From assembly GCA_016194705.1 (NCBI GenBank), contig JACQAZ010000034.1, positions 62,001-126,000 of the forward strand: DNA of 64,000 bases, read 5' to 3'. Positions 7,184-15,632 of the stretch are shown in pieces. Source of the DNA: Elusimicrobiota bacterium. GTDB taxonomy: Bacteria > Elusimicrobiota > Elusimicrobia > UBA1565 > UBA9628. The position numbers and the translations under genes are program-made. Below the pieces are notes generated by a model, which worked only from the letters and a program-made list of their open reading frames with translations, was not told the origin of the DNA and ran no database searches. How positions within the stretch are numbered: the stretch's first letter is position 1; each line of letters opens with the position of its first letter.

Positions 7184-8231
7184 TGTATTGCCCGATCTGC
7201 CGTCGGGTGACCGCCAGGGCGTCCTGTCCCCCGGCGACGGCCTGGTACCAGCTCGCGGTCTCCGAAACCGCGCGCGAGAAATCCCAACGCGGCCGCCAGC
7301 CCAGCCTGCGGGCTCGGCCCGAGTCGAGCTTGAGCGAGCGCGCCTCAGGAACCACGCTGCGCTCGATTTCGAGCTTGAGCGGCTTTCCCCAGGACGCCGC
7401 CAAGCGCTTTGCCAGCTCGCGCACGCTGCGCGATTGTCCGAGTTCAGGGCCGAAGTTCCAGGCCCCGGCGTGGGCCTTGGGTGCGTCGTAGAGCCGCGCG
7501 GCCAACATCAGGTAGCCGTAGAGCGGGTCGAGGACGTGCTGCCAGGGACGCACCGCGCCGGGATTGCGCAGGACCAGCGGTTTTCCCGCCACCAGCGCGC
7601 GCACCGCGTCCGGGACGATGCGGTCGGCCGCCCAGTCGCCGCCGCCGATCACGTTGCCGGCCCGCGCGCTCGCCGCGCCGAAGGTCGCGCGGCCGGCGAA
7701 GAAGGAGCGCTGGTAGGCGCGCAAGACGAGCTCGGCGCAGGCCTTCGAGGCGCTGTAAGGGTCGGCTCCGCCGAGCGCGTCGTCTTCCTTGCAGCCTCGG
7801 GCGAGCCCCTTGTTCTCGTAGCACTTGTCGGAGGTCACGTAGACCATAGCGCGCAGGGAGGCGGCTCCCCGGGCGGCTTCGAGCGCGTTGAGCGAGCCCA
7901 GCACGTTGGTCTCGAAGGTCAGCAGGGGCTGCTCGTAGGACAGGCGCACGAGCGGCTGTGCCGCCAGGTGGAACATGAACTCGGGCCTAAAATCGCGCAC
8001 CGCCTCGCGCAGCAGTTCCGCGTCGCGGATGTCGGCCTCGAGGTGGCCGATCAGCCTCGAGAGGCCCAACCGGCAATAGAGATCGTGGTCGCTTTGCGGC
8101 GCCAACGCATAGCCGAACACCTCGGCGCCGAGGTCCTTGAGCCAGAGGCAAAGCCAGGAGCCCTTGAAGCCGGTGTGTCCTGTGACGAAGACGCGCTTGC
8201 CTTTGAAGCGGGACAAAGGACGTGGGTTCAC
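7176..8231 (-). CDS. rfbG: CDP-glucose 4,6-dehydratase
   Basis: A 351-residue extended SDR with clear RfbG features: FVTGHTGFKGSWL at about 15-27, YVTSDKCYENKG with the catalytic Thr/Asp/Lys set, and DPYSASKACAE carrying the Tyr-x3-Lys. SARAGNVIGGGDWAADRIVPD is characteristic of the CDP-glucose enzyme. It makes CDP-4-dehydro-6-deoxyglucose, the entry point to 3,6-dideoxyhexoses and branched sugars. The partner glucose-1-phosphate cytidylyltransferase (RfbF) is not seen in this window. The GTG start at 8231 overlaps the GT4 stop (GTGA). Its last codons carry the next operon's promoter. Confidence 0.93.
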   Translation of the reverse strand: MNPRPLSRFKGKRVFVTGHTGFKGSWLCLWLKDLGAEVFGYALAPQSDHDLYCRLGLSRLIGHLEADIRDAELLREAVRDFRPEFMFHLAAQPLVRLSYEQPLLTFETNVLGSLNALEAARGAASLRAMVYVTSDKCYENKGLARGCKEDDALGGADPYSASKACAELVLRAYQRSFFAGRATFGAASARAGNVIGGGDWAADRIVPDAVRALVAGKPLVLRNPGAVRPWQHVLDPLYGYLMLAARLYDAPKAHAGAWNFGPELGQSRSVRELAKRLAASWGKPLKLEIERSVVPEARSLKLDSGRARRLGWRPRWDFSRAVSETASWYQAVAGGQDALAVTRRQIGQYMV

Positions 8232-9469
8232 TTGGGAGCCTCCGAGAGCAGGGATTGGTAGAGCGTGAGATAGCGGTCCACGGAGGCCTCGGCCGTGAAG
8301 CGCTCTTCGAAACGCTCGCGGGCCGCTCGCCCCAGCCGCTCGCGCAGGCCCGGCTCACGCAGGACGGCGCCCAGAGCGCGGGCCAGGTCCGCCGCGTCGC
8401 CGGGGGCGGCCAGCAGGCCGCTGACGCCGTCCTCGAGCTGCTCGGAAACTCCCCCGACTTTTGTCGCGACGACCGCCTTGCCCAGGCCCATCGCCTCGAT
8501 CGTGACGTTGGGGAAATCCTCGTAGCCGGTCGAGGGCAGGACCACGGCGTCGGCCGCGTTGAAGAGGTCGAAATGGCGCTTCTCCCAGCCGAGGAACAAG
8601 ACGTCGTCCGAAAGACCGAGCGACTTGGCCAGGGCTTCGAGCTCGGCGCGCAGCGAGCCGTCTCCGCCGAGCGCCGTGACCGGAAAAGGCGAGAGTCCCT
8701 CGGCCCTGAGCTTGGCCAGGGCTTCGAAGAGCACGGCGTGTCCCTTGCGGGGCTCGAGCACGGCCACGACCGCGAGAAGCGGGCGGTCCTTGACGGCGAG
8801 CCGCCGCCGCAAGGCCTGCGGGTCTTCGGTCACCGCGCGCGGAGCGATCCCGTTGGCGAGATTGACGGCCTTCGCCTCGGGAAGGCCCAGGGCGCGCACG
8901 AGGGTCGAGCGCGCCTGAGCCGAGCCGGTCACGAACATCGTAGCGCTGCCCGCGGCGAGCCGGTCGAGCGGCCAATCGAGCCAGCGGTCGGGCCCGTCGT
9001 AGGGCCGCGGCAGGTTGTTGACCACGTGCACGACCGTCTTGATCCCGCGCAGGCGCGCGGCGGGGCCCGCGGCCAGGCACGAGGCCGCTCCCGGGAAGCC
9101 TCCGTTGTTGATGTGGAGGATCTCGATGGTCTCTCCCGACATCGAGGCGTAGAGCCGCCAGACGTTCCACAGCATGAGCCAGTACTTGACGAGCAGCAGG
9201 CGCGTCAGGGCCTTATAAAGGAGGCGCAGCGGCGCGGGCCAGGAATTGGCCAAGCCCGAGATTTGATGGAAGTCGAACACGGCCACGGGAAGAAGGCGAG
9301 GCGGGGCCGGGACGCGGGACTTGAGGCCCTCCTCGTAGGCGGGAGAGCTCCGATAGCTGAAGCTCGCAGCGCCCTCTCCCGCGAGGCGCTCGTCGGCGAA
9401 GAAATTAGCCAGCATGTTCTCGCAGCCGGCGAAATAGTCGCAGTCGGAGTGGTAGCGGACCCGGATCAT
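8228..9469 (-). CDS. Family 4 (group 1) glycosyltransferase
   Basis: A 413-residue retaining GT-B enzyme. The C-terminal donor domain shows LLAVVAVLEPRKGH, VTALGGDGSLR, a DDVLFLGW strand and the E-x7-E region EDFPNVTIEAMGLGKAVVATKVGG. The N-terminal acceptor domain includes ILHINNGGFPGAASCLAA. The start ATG at 9469 (MIRVRYHSDCDYFAGCENM) places it 4 bases from the acyltransferase stop; upstream in-frame starts would overlap that gene deeply and are rejected. It sits between an acyltransferase and rfbG, so it may add the CDP-derived deoxysugar, which is an inference. Confidence 0.88.
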   Translation of the reverse strand: MIRVRYHSDCDYFAGCENMLANFFADERLAGEGAASFSYRSSPAYEEGLKSRVPAPPRLLPVAVFDFHQISGLANSWPAPLRLLYKALTRLLLVKYWLMLWNVWRLYASMSGETIEILHINNGGFPGAASCLAAGPAARLRGIKTVVHVVNNLPRPYDGPDRWLDWPLDRLAAGSATMFVTGSAQARSTLVRALGLPEAKAVNLANGIAPRAVTEDPQALRRRLAVKDRPLLAVVAVLEPRKGHAVLFEALAKLRAEGLSPFPVTALGGDGSLRAELEALAKSLGLSDDVLFLGWEKRHFDLFNAADAVVLPSTGYEDFPNVTIEAMGLGKAVVATKVGGVSEQLEDGVSGLLAAPGDAADLARALGAVLREPGLRERLGRAARERFEERFTAEASVDRYLTLYQSLLSEAPK

Positions 9470-9473
9470 GCGG

Positions 9474-10049
9474 TCATTTGGGGGCGTCGGGACGGAGCAT
9501 GACCTTGGCGGGATTGCCCAGGGCCACGCCGTAGTCGGGGACATCCTTGTGAAGGACGGTGTTGGCGCCGACGACCGCGTTGCGCCCCACCGTCACCCCC
9601 GGCAGGATCGCGGCGCCGGTGCCGATCCAGCAGCCGCGCTTGAGGCGCACGGGGCCCTTGACCTCGAGGCCTTGGCTCAGGATCGAGGCCTCGGGGTCCT
9701 TGTACTTGTGGTCGACGTCGGCGATGTAGACACGGTCGGCGATCATGACCTCCTCCTCGATGACGATCTCACCCCAGGCGTTGGCGTGGAAGAAGCGCCC
9801 GATGTAGGTCCCGTCCTTGATCGTGAGCGTCGGCTTGCCGTCTTGGCGCGGGTAGCAGTTGAGCCAGGCGTGCTCCCGGATGTGCACGCGCGCGCCGATC
9901 TCCACGCAAGCGGGATGGGCCAGCGCGCAGAGGGGCTCGACGATCGAGCCCGCGCCGAAGCTCCGAAAGCGCCCGCGCACGAGCGTCGTCCAGACCCGCG
10001 TGCGCAGGCGGCGCGAGAGCGCGGCGCAGAGTTCGAGGAAGGATTGCAT
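9474..10049 (-). CDS. Left-handed beta-helix (hexapeptide) acyltransferase
   Basis: A 191-residue hexapeptide-repeat protein like maltose O-acetyltransferase. Turns are visible from SIVEPLCALAHPACVEIGARVHI through LKRGCWIGTGAAILPGVTVGRNAVVGANTVLHKDVPDYGVALGNPAKV, the usual C-terminal coil. The conserved histidine/asparagine region is FFHANAWGEIVI. It probably O-acetylates a sugar using acetyl-CoA. The ATG at 10049 has an AGGAG ribosome site 8 nt upstream; GTG at 10055 would overlap the previous stop but sits too close to that site. Confidence 0.83.
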   Translation of the reverse strand: MQSFLELCAALSRRLRTRVWTTLVRGRFRSFGAGSIVEPLCALAHPACVEIGARVHIREHAWLNCYPRQDGKPTLTIKDGTYIGRFFHANAWGEIVIEEEVMIADRVYIADVDHKYKDPEASILSQGLEVKGPVRLKRGCWIGTGAAILPGVTVGRNAVVGANTVLHKDVPDYGVALGNPAKVMLRPDAPK

Positions 10050-10051
10050 GG

Positions 10052-11794
10052 TCACATCTCCTGGGCGGCCTTGATCCAGAGGTTGGCCCAATCGGGGTCG
10101 GAGCGGGCGTAGAGCCGGCAGAAATCGGCGCGCGTCTGCTGGAGTTCCGCGCCGCGCCACCAACTCAGAGGGTCTTTGAGCACCAGCGCCGTTTTGGCGG
10201 CGGCAGCGTCGGGACCGTCGTGCAGTATGCCGCAGCGCTTGAACGCGTTGAGCATCGAGGACAATGAGGCGCGCGTGCGCCAGAGCTCGGGGTCCCAGAA
10301 CAGCACGGTCGGGAGGTTGAGCGCCAGGGCCTTGGCCGCGCTCTCCGGGTTGTCGAGCACGAGCAGCTTGATGCGCTCGAGCCGTCCCGTCCACGGTTCG
10401 GTCTCGTAGCGCAACATCGGAAAGCTCCGGGCGAGGCGCTCCTTGTGCCCCCAGCCCATGTCGGCCTGCTCGACATGGATATTGAGCGTGTCGCGCGCCC
10501 ATTGCGGCAGGGCCGCGACGAAGCGCTCGCGCTGCCTCAAGTAATCGTAGAAGCGGTGCCAGACGGGGCCGTGGTCGAAGCCCCAGACGTAGGGATAGCG
10601 CGGCAGAGAGTAGCATACCAACGCGGTCTCGTCGCCGGGCTTCGCCTTCGGATTTGACGGCTTAGGCAGGAAACCCGGATGAGGCATGGGCTTCAAGGGC
10701 GCTCCGGGAGCGCCCTTTTCCTCCCAGCCCGGCGTCCAGTACTCGTCGGCGACGGTCCGGTCGTGGCCCTCGCCGCGCGGGACTTCGGTGCAAGCAGCGC
10801 CGTCCTGGCACACCGCGATGCGGCCTTGGCGCTCGACGCCCTCGGCCGCGAGCATCTTGAGGTACTCGTCGTCCTGCCAGCGCCCGGAAACGATCAATCG
10901 CTGCGGCGGCCGCGGCCAGCGCGACATCACGTGCTCGCGCCAGCGGGTGAAGCCCTCGAGGAACAGCGTCGGGAGGTGATTGGGCAAAGTGCGCGCGATC
11001 AGGCGCTCGAGGTCGTCTCGGCCTGCGAACGCGGCGAGGTTGTGGCGCCGCGCGGGCTCGGGGGGGAAGCTCAGGGCGCCGGGCAGCTTCTCGCCGGTGG
11101 GCCAGACCCTCCCCTTCGACAGCTTGCCCAGGGCGCGGACGTCTTTCGCGTCGAGGCCCGTCTCGCTGAAATAGGCGTCGGCGAACTCAGTCGAGCGCAA
11201 AAGGCGCGAGGCCCCGCGCATGACCTCCTTGACCATCCCCGAAAAGCCGACCGTGGCCCGCGCCCTCGGGTCGGGCTGCGCGTTGGCGGGGAAGCGGCGC
11301 GTGATGAAGGTCCGGTTCATCCCGGCCAACAGTTCCGAGTAGAGCTGGAGGTGATAAGAATCCTTCAGGAGCTTGTCGGCGTGGTCCTTGGTGTCGCGCG
11401 GGGTCGTGAAGTCCTGCGGGTCGAGCAGGACGGTCTGCAGGTGCGGGTATTGGCGGAAAGCGGCATCGAGGTGCAGCCAGTGGTCGGCGACCACCGCGAC
11501 GTGGGCCAGCGCCCAGGGGCGCAGCAGGATCCGCCAATAACGGGGCTGACGGTTGATCCCCAGCGCGGCGTTGAGGGACTTGCCGAGGTACTCGACGAGG
11601 CGCTCGGGAATGTCCTCGGCGCACCGGCGCGTGAACTCGGAGCGGTCGTCCTGGTCCCACGGGCTGTCCATGACCCGGCCGCGGACTCCCTTCCATTGGG
11701 AGATCTTCTCGCGCGGCAGGCACCAGAGCCCCAGGTAGAGCAGCTCCTGGTCCTTGTCCCAGAATTCGGTGAGCCCGGTGGTCGCGAGGAACAT
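10052..11794 (-). CDS. LIC12162-family putative transferase
   Basis: A 580-residue protein beginning FLATTGLTEFWDKDQELLYLGLWC, the diagnostic opening of the LIC12162 family (TIGR04331) found in Leptospira and other surface-polysaccharide loci. The middle holds SFPMLRYETEPWTGRLERIKLLVLDNPESAAKALALNLPTVLFWDPE, resembling the donor half of GT-B transferases. Function is unproven; a role in sugar transfer is inferred from context. Start ATG at 11794 overlaps the preceding SDR stop by one base (TGATG). The family assignment is recognition from memory. Confidence 0.82.
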   Translation of the reverse strand: MFLATTGLTEFWDKDQELLYLGLWCLPREKISQWKGVRGRVMDSPWDQDDRSEFTRRCAEDIPERLVEYLGKSLNAALGINRQPRYWRILLRPWALAHVAVVADHWLHLDAAFRQYPHLQTVLLDPQDFTTPRDTKDHADKLLKDSYHLQLYSELLAGMNRTFITRRFPANAQPDPRARATVGFSGMVKEVMRGASRLLRSTEFADAYFSETGLDAKDVRALGKLSKGRVWPTGEKLPGALSFPPEPARRHNLAAFAGRDDLERLIARTLPNHLPTLFLEGFTRWREHVMSRWPRPPQRLIVSGRWQDDEYLKMLAAEGVERQGRIAVCQDGAACTEVPRGEGHDRTVADEYWTPGWEEKGAPGAPLKPMPHPGFLPKPSNPKAKPGDETALVCYSLPRYPYVWGFDHGPVWHRFYDYLRQRERFVAALPQWARDTLNIHVEQADMGWGHKERLARSFPMLRYETEPWTGRLERIKLLVLDNPESAAKALALNLPTVLFWDPELWRTRASLSSMLNAFKRCGILHDGPDAAAAKTALVLKDPLSWWRGAELQQTRADFCRLYARSDPDWANLWIKAAQEM

Positions 11795-12717
11795 CAGTCG
11801 TTGCGGCGGTACCAGGTTAGCATGTCGCGCAGGCTGCGCTCAAGCGTGATCCGCGGCCTCCAGCCCGAGTCGCGCGAGAGTCTCCTGCGGCTTCCGGCGA
11901 TCACCGGGATGTCCGAGGACCCCGCTTGCCCGGCCGTTCGATCGACGCGGACCCGGACTCGCGAGAGCTCGATCAGGCGCTTCAAGACCCGTTTGATCGC
12001 GACCCCGCGCCCCGAGCAGACGTTGTAGATGGGAGCGTCGGCCCCGGGCCTCGCCAAGTCCGCCAGCGCCCGGGCGATGTCTCTCGCGTCGACGAAATCG
12101 CGCCGGCTCTCGAGATTGCCGACCGTCATTCTTCCCTCGCCCGCGTCGCGCGCGAGCCTGGCCAGCTGGCTCGCGAACGCGCCGGGCGCGAGATTGGCCG
12201 GGGTTCCGGGCCCGATCGCGTTGAATATGCGCGCCACCACGACATCGAGGCCGCGTTTTCGAAACGACAACGCGGCCCGGGTCTGCGCGAGCTTCGAGAT
12301 TCCGTAAGGCGTCGCGGGAGAAGTCGCGTCGTCCTCGCCCAGGGGCCGCGCGCCGGCGGCGCGTCCGTACTCGGCCGAGGAGCCCGCGACGATCACGCGC
12401 GGACGGGGCTCTAGGCGCAGCGCGGCCTCCAGCAGGTTGACCGTCGTTTCGACATGGGCCGCGTGAAGGGCCCGCGGGCTCGCGGGCTTGGTCGTGCCGG
12501 CCAGATGGTAGATCAGCCCCGGCTTGAAGCGTTCGACGAGCCGCAGCGCCGCCTTCTTCCCGGTCAGATCGCAGGCCCGGCAGCCTCGCAAGCCGCGCCT
12601 GGACGCCAAGACCAGTCTGGCGCGGGGACGGCGTCTGCGCAGCTCGCAGGCCAGGGGCGCGGCCAAAAAACCGCCCGCGCCGGTGATCAGGATCGTCTGG
12701 GTCCGATGGGTCGCCAT
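11794..12717 (-). CDS. GDP-6-deoxymannose reductase-like SDR
   Basis: A 307-residue extended SDR. The cofactor motif ILITGAGGFLAAPL is at the N-terminus, IYHLAGTTKP in the middle, and the catalytic set is GSSAEYG with TPYGISKLAQ (Tyr-x3-Lys). RDFVDARDIARAL and YNVCSGRGVAIK match GDP-mannose dehydratase/RMD-type proteins, so a 4-keto-6-deoxymannose reductase is the best guess. No GDP-mannose 4,6-dehydratase is visible in the window. The start is ATG at 12717. The gene diverges from the 12731 aminotransferase across an operator-bearing 13-60 base region. Confidence 0.8.
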   Translation of the reverse strand: MATHRTQTILITGAGGFLAAPLACELRRRRPRARLVLASRRGLRGCRACDLTGKKAALRLVERFKPGLIYHLAGTTKPASPRALHAAHVETTVNLLEAALRLEPRPRVIVAGSSAEYGRAAGARPLGEDDATSPATPYGISKLAQTRAALSFRKRGLDVVVARIFNAIGPGTPANLAPGAFASQLARLARDAGEGRMTVGNLESRRDFVDARDIARALADLARPGADAPIYNVCSGRGVAIKRVLKRLIELSRVRVRVDRTAGQAGSSDIPVIAGSRRRLSRDSGWRPRITLERSLRDMLTWYRRND

Positions 12718-12730
12718 GGACAAGAAAATT

Positions 12731-13864
12731 ATGGTAAACTATACTTTATTGCACCGTCTCGTTCAATCATTGAACATTTCAAGACAGCTGTCCGAGCTCC
12801 ACCAGCGCAAACATGTCCTGCCCGCGGGCAACGCGACGGCGGGGCTGTGTTTGGCGCTCAAAGCCCTCGGAGTCGAGGGCAAGAAAGTCGCCATCCCGGC
12901 CAGCGTCTGCGTCAACGTTCCGCTGGCCGTTCTGCTGTCGGGAAACGAGCCGGTGTTTTTCGATATCGACCCGAAGGACTTCGGAATCTCGGTGGAGGCG
13001 CTGCGCCAGAGCCAGGAGCGCGTCGACTGCGTGCTCGCGGTCCACGCCTACGGCTCGATGTGCCGGATCGAGGAGCTCGCGGCGCTCTGCAAGGAGAAGG
13101 GCCTCCCGCTCATCGAGGATTTCGCCGTCGCCCAGGGCGCGCGGCTCCAGGACCGGCCGGCAGGCTCGTTCGGGGACGCTTCGGTCGTCAGCTTCGGCGC
13201 CGGCAAGATCGTCTCCTGCGGCGGCGGCGCGGTGCTGACCGACGATAAGGCCCTTTTTTCGGAGCTCGAGAGGCACGACGGCCTTCTTCCCGATTTCACG
13301 CAGGAAAAGCACGACGGCGTCGGCGCGCTGATGAGGGAGTTCAAGATTTCGTACAACAGCTGGCTCGGCAAGGACCTCAACGGCTTCTGGAAGGAGTTCC
13401 GCCGAAGCGCCTTGGCCGCCGGCCCGCATTTCCTGCACCGCTACAGCCCCCAGTGGGACGCTCCGATCGCAGCCGGCCTCTCCGGCCTCGATGAGAACCT
13501 CAAGGGCAGGGCGCGGCGCGCCGAACGCCTGAGGCGGTCTCTCAAGAGCGAGCTCATCGAGGCCGTCGCTGCGCCGGAGGGCTCGGTCTATTGGCGCTTC
13601 AACCTGCGCGTGCGGCGCGGGCGCAACGAGCTGCTCAAGCGCCTGCTCCGCAAGAAGCTTCCCGTCAGCAGCTGGCACGCCCCGGCGGACCTGTTTTACC
13701 GCGACCGCAAGGAGCGTCGGACCGATCTGACCCGAAGCGACGCGCTCGGCGCCGAGCTGCTCAATCTTTGGGTCGACGAGGCGGCAGGCGAGGACTATCT
13801 CGTTTCGGTGAGCCGCGAGATCAATGATTTCTGCTCGAGCCTAAAACAAGAGGTCACGCCCTGA
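12731..13864 (+). CDS. DegT-type aminotransferase-like protein
   Basis: About 377 residues. PLP elements are present: PAGNATAGLCLALKALG near 31-47, LPLIEDFAVAQGA with D130, and SFGAGKIVSCGGGAVL with the Schiff-base lysine K159. It lacks the long N-terminal SGxxxxGP helix of the standard family. The start is uncertain: ATG 12731, ATG 12716, or an unusual TTG at 12770 inside the palindrome, 24 nt after TATACT. The stop shares one base with the next ATG (TGATG). It opens a plus-strand operon containing radical SAM, WbqC, NeuB-like, PseG-like and deacetylase genes, so it may supply an amino sugar for that pathway. Confidence 0.78.
   Translation: MVNYTLLHRLVQSLNISRQLSELHQRKHVLPAGNATAGLCLALKALGVEGKKVAIPASVCVNVPLAVLLSGNEPVFFDIDPKDFGISVEALRQSQERVDCVLAVHAYGSMCRIEELAALCKEKGLPLIEDFAVAQGARLQDRPAGSFGDASVVSFGAGKIVSCGGGAVLTDDKALFSELERHDGLLPDFTQEKHDGVGALMREFKISYNSWLGKDLNGFWKEFRRSALAAGPHFLHRYSPQWDAPIAAGLSGLDENLKGRARRAERLRRSLKSELIEAVAAPEGSVYWRFNLRVRRGRNELLKRLLRKKLPVSSWHAPADLFYRDRKERRTDLTRSDALGAELLNLWVDEAAGEDYLVSVSREINDFCSSLKQEVTP
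12740..12781. promoter_or_regulatory. Divergent promoter region with operator copy 3
   Basis: The palindrome GTTCA-ATGAT-TGAAC (minus reading) occupies 12775-12761. On the minus strand the six bases directly upstream read TGAAAT (12781-12776), a weak -10 in the same abutting position as at the other sites, pointing to the 12717 SDR gene. On the plus strand TATACT (12740-12745) is a better -10 and lies 15 bases upstream of the palindrome. The site overlaps the beginning of the plus-strand gene, so it could control both directions. Confidence 0.6.
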
Positions 13865-14937
13865 TGGAGCCGACAGTGAAGGTCAACAACGTCCAGCAGA
13901 GCCTGGACACCCCCGAGCGGGAGGCGGACTTCAACCGCCGCCGCGCCGCCGGGCACGAGAGCGAATACCAGAAGAACCGGCGGGAGTGGTTCGAGAACCC
14001 CGACAAACGCCTGGTGGCCGACTATCCCCTGCACGTCGACCTCGAGTTGTCCTCGGCCTGCAACCTGACTTGCCCGATGTGCCCGACGGTGACGGACTAT
14101 TATAAAGCCAACGTCGACCTTCAGCTCATGAAGTTCGACCTGTTCAAGAAGCTCGTCGACGAGATCGGCCCGAATGGCGTCTACTCCATCCGCGTGAGCT
14201 GGGTCGGCGAGTCGACGATGCACAAGCGCTTCATCGACTGCATCAAGTACGCCAAGGCGGCGGGGATCAAGGAAGTCTCGACCTTGACCAACGGCTACAA
14301 GCTCATGGCCCCCGAGTTCTGCGACCAGGTCGTCGAGTCCCAGCTCGACTGGATCACCGTCTCGGTCGACGGCGTCGACAAGGTCTACGAAGACATCAGA
14401 AAGCCGATCACCTTCAAGGACATCCAGCTCGGATTGAAGAATTTGAAGGAGGCGCGCGAGCGCGCGGGAAGTTTGAAGCCGGGCATCAAGATCCAGGGCG
14501 TCTGGCCGGCGGTCAAGCAGAACGCCGACAAGTACATGGACGTCTTCACGCCGATCACCGACCTCATCTACACGAATCCCCTGATCGACTACCTGCACAA
14601 CGACAAAGACATCGAGTATGTTCCCCAATTCACCTGCTACCAGCCTTTCCAGCGCCTGGTCATCCGCAGCAACGGCGACGCGGTCATGTGCTCCAACGAC
14701 GACATGGGCCACACGGTCGTCGGCGACGCCAACACCGAGACCGTCCACGAGATCTGGCACGGCAAGCGCATGGGAGAAGTCAGGCGGATGCACATCGAGC
14801 AGCGCGCGACCTCGGAGAACGCCGTCTGCGCGCGCTGCTACGTTCCCCGCGCGCGGGAGTTCGAGGAGGCCGTCGTGAAGGGCCGCAAGGTCTTCATCGA
14901 GGGCTACAAGGGCCGCACCCAGGTCATCGGGAAGTAG
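13864..14937 (+). CDS. Radical SAM protein with SPASM-type C-terminus
   Basis: A 357-residue radical SAM enzyme. The [4Fe-4S] motif is CNLTCPMC (C66, C70, C73), preceded by VDLELSS. The C-terminal region has further cysteines (FTCYQPFQRLVIR, AVMCSNDDMG, AVCARCYVPR) that suit auxiliary clusters of the SPASM/Twitch type. Such enzymes in glycan loci carry out radical epimerisation, deoxygenation or amino-sugar chemistry; the substrate here is unknown. It is coupled to the upstream aminotransferase (TGATG) and followed 11 bases later by a WbqC-like gene. Confidence 0.87.
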   Translation: MEPTVKVNNVQQSLDTPEREADFNRRRAAGHESEYQKNRREWFENPDKRLVADYPLHVDLELSSACNLTCPMCPTVTDYYKANVDLQLMKFDLFKKLVDEIGPNGVYSIRVSWVGESTMHKRFIDCIKYAKAAGIKEVSTLTNGYKLMAPEFCDQVVESQLDWITVSVDGVDKVYEDIRKPITFKDIQLGLKNLKEARERAGSLKPGIKIQGVWPAVKQNADKYMDVFTPITDLIYTNPLIDYLHNDKDIEYVPQFTCYQPFQRLVIRSNGDAVMCSNDDMGHTVVGDANTETVHEIWHGKRMGEVRRMHIEQRATSENAVCARCYVPRAREFEEAVVKGRKVFIEGYKGRTQVIGK

Positions 14938-14948
14938 AGGCCGGCCGG

Positions 14949-15632
14949 ATGTTTGTCACGATCCACCAGCCGGAATTCATGCCCTGGGCGGGCTTCTTTA
15001 ATAAAATCATCACCACCGACCAGATCGTGATCCTCGACACCGTCAAGTTCCAGAAGAACTACTTCGACAACCGCTGCCGCATCAAACAAGGCGGCAAGGC
15101 GCAATGGCTGACGGTCCCCGTCGCCCATCGCGACGCGGGCCTGCCGATTAATCAGATGGAGATCTCGCCGGACGTCCCGTGGGAGAAGAAGTCCTGGCAC
15201 GCCCTCTACTACAACTACCACAAGGCCCCGCACTGGAAGGAGCACGCGCCGTTCCTCGAGTCCTTCTTCTCGCCCGGGCGCTGGAAGAAGCTCGTCGACC
15301 TCAACCGGGCCTTCATCGCGTACGTCTGCGAGTCTCTCGGCCTTCCCTTCAAATTCCGGCTGGCCAGCGAGCTCAAGGTCGAGTCTCACGGCTCGCAATT
15401 GGTCCTCGACCTCTGCAAGGCGGCGGGCGCTTCGCGCTACCTTTCGGGCGCCTTCGGCAAGGACTATCTCGACGAGGGCGCATTCAAGGCGGCCGGCGTA
15501 GAGCTCGTCTTTCAAGACTATTCCTGCCCGGCCTACGAGCAGTTCGACGGCCCCTACGTCGGGCCGCTTTCGGTCGTCGACATGCTGCTCAACCAGGGCC
15601 CGCGCAGCCGAGAGCTGCTGGGGGCCTCGTGA
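14949..15632 (+). CDS. WbqC-like family protein (first copy)
   Basis: A 227-residue protein of the WbqC family (PF08889-type), recognised by the opening VTIHQPEFMPWAGFFNKI, FQKNYFDNRCRIK, WLTVPV and the terminal PLSVVDMLLNQGPRSRELL. The family occurs in O-antigen loci and its chemistry is not established to my knowledge. A second copy lies at 27114-27830, and both sit close to a NeuB-like synthase and an LmbE-like deacetylase, suggesting a shared function. Its last codons overlap the NeuB-like start (GTGA). Confidence 0.85.
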   Translation: MFVTIHQPEFMPWAGFFNKIITTDQIVILDTVKFQKNYFDNRCRIKQGGKAQWLTVPVAHRDAGLPINQMEISPDVPWEKKSWHALYYNYHKAPHWKEHAPFLESFFSPGRWKKLVDLNRAFIAYVCESLGLPFKFRLASELKVESHGSQLVLDLCKAAGASRYLSGAFGKDYLDEGAFKAAGVELVFQDYSCPAYEQFDGPYVGPLSVVDMLLNQGPRSRELLGAS

